Part shown: positions 6,300 to 9,091 of the stretch, one piece after another
Numbering within the stretch: the stretch's first letter is position 1
Layout: each line of letters starts with the position of its first letter
DNA from: an uncultured Flavobacteriales bacterium
GTDB lineage: Bacteria; Bacteroidota; Bacteroidia; Palsa-965
DNA: 9,091 bases
Assembly (NCBI GenBank): GCA_937974275.1
Contig: CALJIF010000124.1
Coordinates: 1-9,091 of the forward strand
Direction of reading: 5' to 3'
Notes under the pieces: generated by a model
Told to the model about the DNA's origin: nothing
What the model saw: the letters and a program-made list of their open reading frames with translations, nothing else
Database searches by the model: none
Program-made: the position numbers and the translations under genes

Positions 6300-7058
6300 T
6301 CACTTCTTCAACTTCTTTTCCAACTGCTGCAACAGCTGCTTGATTTCATCGTCGGGTTGCGGGACTTCCAAATCGGTAGTGATGGCGCACGTAAATTGCC
6401 ACAACTCCAACACTTCACTCCACGCTATGGAATATGGTTCGTACGTAGTGTTATCCGAATGCAACTGCACTACACGCTTATTTTTATCGGCATGCAAACG
6501 CTTAAATACCACACCTTCCGACTGCGTAAGTACCACATAACGTTCACCAAAAACAATATCGCGGCGGTGTTCTACAAAACGCCCTACTACTGTTGAGCCC
6601 GAAGGTAAAGGCAACATTGAATCGCCTTTAATGGTAAACGCACGAAACTTACCGTGACGCAAAAACGGTAACTGCAGCACCGGCAAGTCACCCACATACT
6701 CCGGATCGGCATAACCGTTCAGATAACCCGCAGAAGCTTTCGCCGACACGTACTCGATAGGATCAGGACCGGACGAGTTCACCTGCATGGGAAATAACAA
6801 GCGGCGATCGCCCACTTTAACGGTAGGCCATTGGTCGGAGCGCGTTAAATCGTTGCGCAACAAAATATCTATAGGCAAACGAAAATAGTCGGACAATTGC
6901 ACCAGTAAATCGGGCGCAGGCGTACCACGATTTTCTTCCCAGGCGCCCAAACGCGATTTCTTCACGCCCAACTCATCGGCCATGTCTTCCTGTGTCATTT
7001 TACGCAACTTCCGCAGGTGCGCAATGTTTTTCGAGAGGTAAATAATTCGTCCGCTCAT
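6300..7058 (-). CDS. XRE/S24 LexA-like self-cleaving transcriptional repressor
   Basis: This 252-residue protein has an N-terminal Cro/CI-type helix-turn-helix (about 10-66; core TQEDMADELGVKKSRLGAWE at 22-41). Its C-terminal S24 peptidase domain has the nucleophile S147 in IKGDSM and the general-base lysine K186 in VVFKRL, 39 residues apart as in LexA/UmuD-type proteases. A cleavable Ala-Gly bond is seen at A110-G111 (KASAGY), 36 residues before the serine, close to the LexA and UmuD spacing. RecA-ssDNA-stimulated self-cleavage on DNA damage is the known mechanism of such repressors. The gene is divergent from dinB, and two dyad sites lie in the shared 112-bp region, so it likely represses both itself and the polymerase genes. 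A charged helical tail (236-252) ends the protein. It could instead be a phage-derived CI-like repressor, but no phage genes are nearby. Confidence 0.88.
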   Translation of the reverse strand: MSGRIIYLSKNIAHLRKLRKMTQEDMADELGVKKSRLGAWEENRGTPAPDLLVQLSDYFRLPIDILLRNDLTRSDQWPTVKVGDRRLLFPMQVNSSGPDPIEYVSAKASAGYLNGYADPEYVGDLPVLQLPFLRHGKFRAFTIKGDSMLPLPSGSTVVGRFVEHRRDIVFGERYVVLTQSEGVVFKRLHADKNKRVVQLHSDNTTYEPYSIAWSEVLELWQFTCAITTDLEVPQPDDEIKQLLQQLEKKLKK

Positions 7059-7097
7059 ACTTAAAGACTGATTTTTAATGCATTACAGGTTATTCAC

Positions 7098-7116
7098 AAA
7101 CTAATATAATTAGTTT
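7098..7116. promoter_or_regulatory. Operator candidate 1: perfect dyad AAACTAAT-ATA-ATTAGTTT
   Basis: Two 8-bp arms are perfect inverted repeats around a 3-bp centre at 7107. The site overlaps weak -7-like boxes on both strands: TAGTTTTT at 7111-7118 on the plus strand and TTAGTTTG at 7104 to 7097 on the minus strand. A bound dimer could therefore block both directions. It lies between the repressor and dinB starts. Confidence 0.6.
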
Positions 7117-7120
7117 TTAC

Positions 7121-7137
7121 GACTCATAAAATTAGTC
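7121..7137. promoter_or_regulatory. Operator candidate 2: imperfect dyad GACTCAT-AAA-ATTAGTC
   Basis: This site has the same design as operator candidate 1: 7-bp arms with a single mismatch (C at 7125) around a 3-bp centre at 7129. It shares the half-site core ATTAGT (ACTAAT on the other strand). Its centre is 22 bp from that of the first site, close to two helical turns, so two dimers would sit on the same face of the DNA. Confidence 0.57.
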
Positions 7138-7170
7138 AATTTTACAACACCACACAACACCCGGTATTTT

Positions 7171-8388
7171 ATGAGCAGGCGTTCTATCGTACACATTGAC
7201 TTAGACACTTTTTTCGTGTCGTGCGAGCGCTTATTGGACAAGCGTTTGGAAGGGAAACCGGTGCTTATTGGCGGCACCTCCGATCGTGGCGTAGTGGCCA
7301 GTTGCAGCTACGAAGCGCGACAGTACGGCATTCACTCGGCCATGCCCATGAAACTAGCCAAACAATTGTGTCCGCACGCGGTGGTGATTCGCGGAAACGG
7401 AGGCACGTATGCGAAATTCAGCGATGCCGTTACTTCAATTATTAAAGAAGAAGCACCGTTGTTCGAGAAGTCGTCCATTGATGAATTTTACATCGACGTA
7501 ACGGGCATGGATCGATTTTTTGGTTGTTACAAATGGGCACAAGAGCTGCGGGAAAAAATTAAAAAGCAAACCGGACTTCCGCTTTCGTTCGGATTAAGCA
7601 CCAGCAAAACGGTTTCTAAAATTACCACCGGAGAAGCCAAACCCAACAACCACAAGGAAATTCCGGCAGGTGCGGAGAAAAATTTTCTGGCTCCCTTGTC
7701 CATAAAAAAAATTCCCGGCGTTGGCGATCAAACCTACAAGATGTTGCGCAGCATGGGCATTGAGCACATTAAAACCGTGCAGGAAATGCCTCCGGAAATT
7801 TTAGAACGTGTGCTCGGGAAAAACGGCATCGTGCTGTGGAAAAAAGCCAACGGCATCGATCACTCCGAAGTTATTCCGTTTCACGATCGCCAATCGATTT
7901 CTTCTTCGCTCACCTTTGAACGCGATACGATTGACGTTACACGGCTGAAAGAAATTTTAACGACGATGTCCGAAAAGCTGTGTTACTATTTGCGCATGGG
8001 AAATAAATTAACCGGCTGCGTTACGGTAACCGTGCGCTATTCCGACTTCGATACACGCACACGTCAGGAACGCGTGGCATATACTTCTTGTGACCATTTG
8101 CTGATTAAAACAACGCTTGATCTTTTCGAAAAACTTTACGACCGTCGTGTGTTGTGCCGTTTGGTAGGTGTGCGTTTTAGTCATTTAGTAGAAGGCGGTC
8201 ATCAAATTGATTTGTTCGATGACAGCGAAGCAATGATACGATTGTATCAAGCCATGGATAAAATTCGCAACAAGTACGGACAAGATGCCGTGCAACGTGC
8301 GGTAGCCATGGACAAAACGGGCATCGGTCATTTTTCGAATCCGTTTAACGGTGAACCGAATATGGTTCCGGCACATCGTCGTCTTTAA
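7171..8388 (+). CDS. dinB: DNA polymerase IV (DinB, Y-family translesion polymerase)
   Basis: This 405-residue protein has all catalytic motifs. The first is HIDLDTFF at 8-15, with metal ligand D10 and F15 in the place of the steric-gate Phe13 of E. coli DinB. YEAR at 47-50 contacts the nucleotide, and SSIDEFYIDV at 101-110 carries the catalytic D104 and E105. The helix-hairpin-helix segment SIKKIPGVGDQTYKMLRSMG lies at about 177-196. The little-finger domain follows from about 235. A beta-clamp binding motif QIDLFDD (345-351) sits inside the C-terminus, with a 54-residue tail behind it. The enzyme extends primers past damaged bases with low fidelity. It is divergent from a LexA-like repressor gene, whose candidate operators lie in the shared upstream region, and is followed 23 bp later by a dnaE-type gene, so damage-induced co-expression is likely. 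Confidence 0.95.
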   Translation: MSRRSIVHIDLDTFFVSCERLLDKRLEGKPVLIGGTSDRGVVASCSYEARQYGIHSAMPMKLAKQLCPHAVVIRGNGGTYAKFSDAVTSIIKEEAPLFEKSSIDEFYIDVTGMDRFFGCYKWAQELREKIKKQTGLPLSFGLSTSKTVSKITTGEAKPNNHKEIPAGAEKNFLAPLSIKKIPGVGDQTYKMLRSMGIEHIKTVQEMPPEILERVLGKNGIVLWKKANGIDHSEVIPFHDRQSISSSLTFERDTIDVTRLKEILTTMSEKLCYYLRMGNKLTGCVTVTVRYSDFDTRTRQERVAYTSCDHLLIKTTLDLFEKLYDRRVLCRLVGVRFSHLVEGGHQIDLFDDSEAMIRLYQAMDKIRNKYGQDAVQRAVAMDKTGIGHFSNPFNGEPNMVPAHRRL

Positions 8389-8411
8389 TCTCCACATTCA
8401 TTTACGAGCGT

Positions 8412-9091
8412 ATGTTGTTAAACTGTCACACCTACTACAGCTATAAGTTCGGCACCTTGTCGGTACAACAGTTGCTGGATGAAGCACGGCAAAAAGGACA
8501 TCAACGTGTGGCGCTGACGGATATTAATTCCACTTCTGCGTGTATCGATTTTATTCGCATGGCGCGGGAGCAACAACTGGAGCCCGTTGCAGGCATCGAT
8601 TTTCGAAACGGAGCTACTTGCTGTTACATTGGTTTAGCACGTAACCCGGAAGGATTTCGGGAACTCAACGAACATCTTTCCGTACACGCACATGCAGGAA
8701 TGCCTTTTTCGAATCGTGCACCGGAAATGAATCAGGCCTACATTATTTATCCCTGGACAGCAGATACGCCACAGTTATTGCGCGAGAACGAATTCGTCGG
8801 CATACGTCCGCATCAATTGGTACAATTACAATTTTCTCCGTGGCGGCAGCGCTTGTCGAAATTGGTGTTGCTGGCGCCCGTTACTTTTTCGTGCAAAAAA
8901 GATTTTAACGCACACCGCTTGTTGCGCGCGATTGATCACAATACCTTACTCAGCAAGCTGGATGTTAACGAGCAAGCGCGGGAAGATGAATTGATGTACA
9001 CACCCGAACAACTGCAGGAATTGTGTTTGCCTTTTCCGGAACTGCTCGAAAACAGTCGGCGTATACTGAATGATTGTCACATTCATTTTGA
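8412..9091 (+). CDS. dnaE: DNA polymerase III alpha subunit, DnaE/error-prone type, N-terminal part, cut by the right edge
   Basis: The frame is open from the ATG at 8412 to the end of the window (226 codons). The protein starts LLNCHTYYSYKFGTLSVQQL, then has VALTDINSTSACIDF at about 33-47 and AGIDFRNGATCCYIGLARN at about 58-76. This is the PHP domain at the N-terminus of C-family polymerases. The polymerase and OB-fold parts are outside the window. Two metal-ligand positions of an active PHP are changed: HxH reads H6-T-Y8, and the usual Asp-His reads D37-I38. PHP-dependent proofreading is therefore probably lost. Position right after dinB (23-bp gap, no terminator), under a LexA-like repressor, suggests a second, damage-induced alpha subunit like DnaE2/ImuC and not the replicative one; the main replicative dnaE should be elsewhere. 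Whether it is truly error-prone needs the rest of the gene. Confidence 0.85.
   Translation, partial: MLLNCHTYYSYKFGTLSVQQLLDEARQKGHQRVALTDINSTSACIDFIRMAREQQLEPVAGIDFRNGATCCYIGLARNPEGFRELNEHLSVHAHAGMPFSNRAPEMNQAYIIYPWTADTPQLLRENEFVGIRPHQLVQLQFSPWRQRLSKLVLLAPVTFSCKKDFNAHRLLRAIDHNTLLSKLDVNEQAREDELMYTPEQLQELCLPFPELLENSRRILNDCHIHF

Noticed and set aside
6268..6540. 90-codon plus-strand open frame opposite the LexA-like gene
   Set aside because: Cysteine-rich low-information translation antisense to a well-supported S24 domain; a shadow frame.
6300..7058. Prophage origin of the S24 repressor region
   Set aside because: No integrase, Cro, structural phage genes or attachment repeats are seen; the neighbours are DNA-repair polymerases.

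Overview
The window looks like a chromosomal segment of a Bacteroidota (Bacteroidetes) bacterium. The reasons are a TamL-type Omp85 lipoprotein, Bacteroidota-style -7 promoter boxes (TAnnTTTG) in front of several genes, little use of Shine-Dalgarno sites, and a lipoprotein with an acidic stretch just after its lipid cysteine. I cannot assign a genus from sequence alone. The window is almost fully coding and has no gene-free stretch over 300 bases. I see no tRNA, rRNA, CRISPR array or insertion sequence.

Left part (1-3610), conserved housekeeping genes. The 5' end of a class I fructose-bisphosphate aldolase gene (minus, cut by the left edge) lies downstream of tamL (minus). tamL encodes an outer-membrane lipoprotein with POTRA repeats and a beta-barrel. 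A TrmH/SpoU-family RNA ribose methyltransferase is divergent from tamL. The two divergent genes share a very compact region with back-to-back -7 boxes. This suggests that tamL starts at a TTG (2793) and not at the longer in-frame starts.

Middle part (3670-5936), accessory-looking cargo. It holds a MntA/HepT (nucleotidyltransferase/HEPN) toxin-antitoxin pair, a predicted surface lipoprotein closed by a strong rho-independent terminator, and, converging on that terminator, a DUF6364-like antitoxin / PIN-domain toxin pair. The second pair has an inverted repeat around its -7 box.

Right part (5994-9091), a damage-response cluster. A self-cleaving-type XRE/S24 (LexA-like) repressor and a small GNAT acetyltransferase are on the minus strand. 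Divergent from them are dinB (Pol IV) and the 5' part of a dnaE-type DNA polymerase III alpha gene (cut by the right edge). The PHP domain of this polymerase has lost metal-ligand residues. Between the repressor and dinB lie two dyad-symmetric sites of the same design, 22 bp apart centre to centre, which are the best candidates for the repressor's operators. The most coherent reading is a LexA-like-controlled translesion mutagenesis cassette (repressor, DinB, error-prone DnaE), with the acetyltransferase as a possible co-regulated passenger. The components are known families. The points of most interest are the operator architecture, the degenerate PHP domain and the acetyltransferase linkage.
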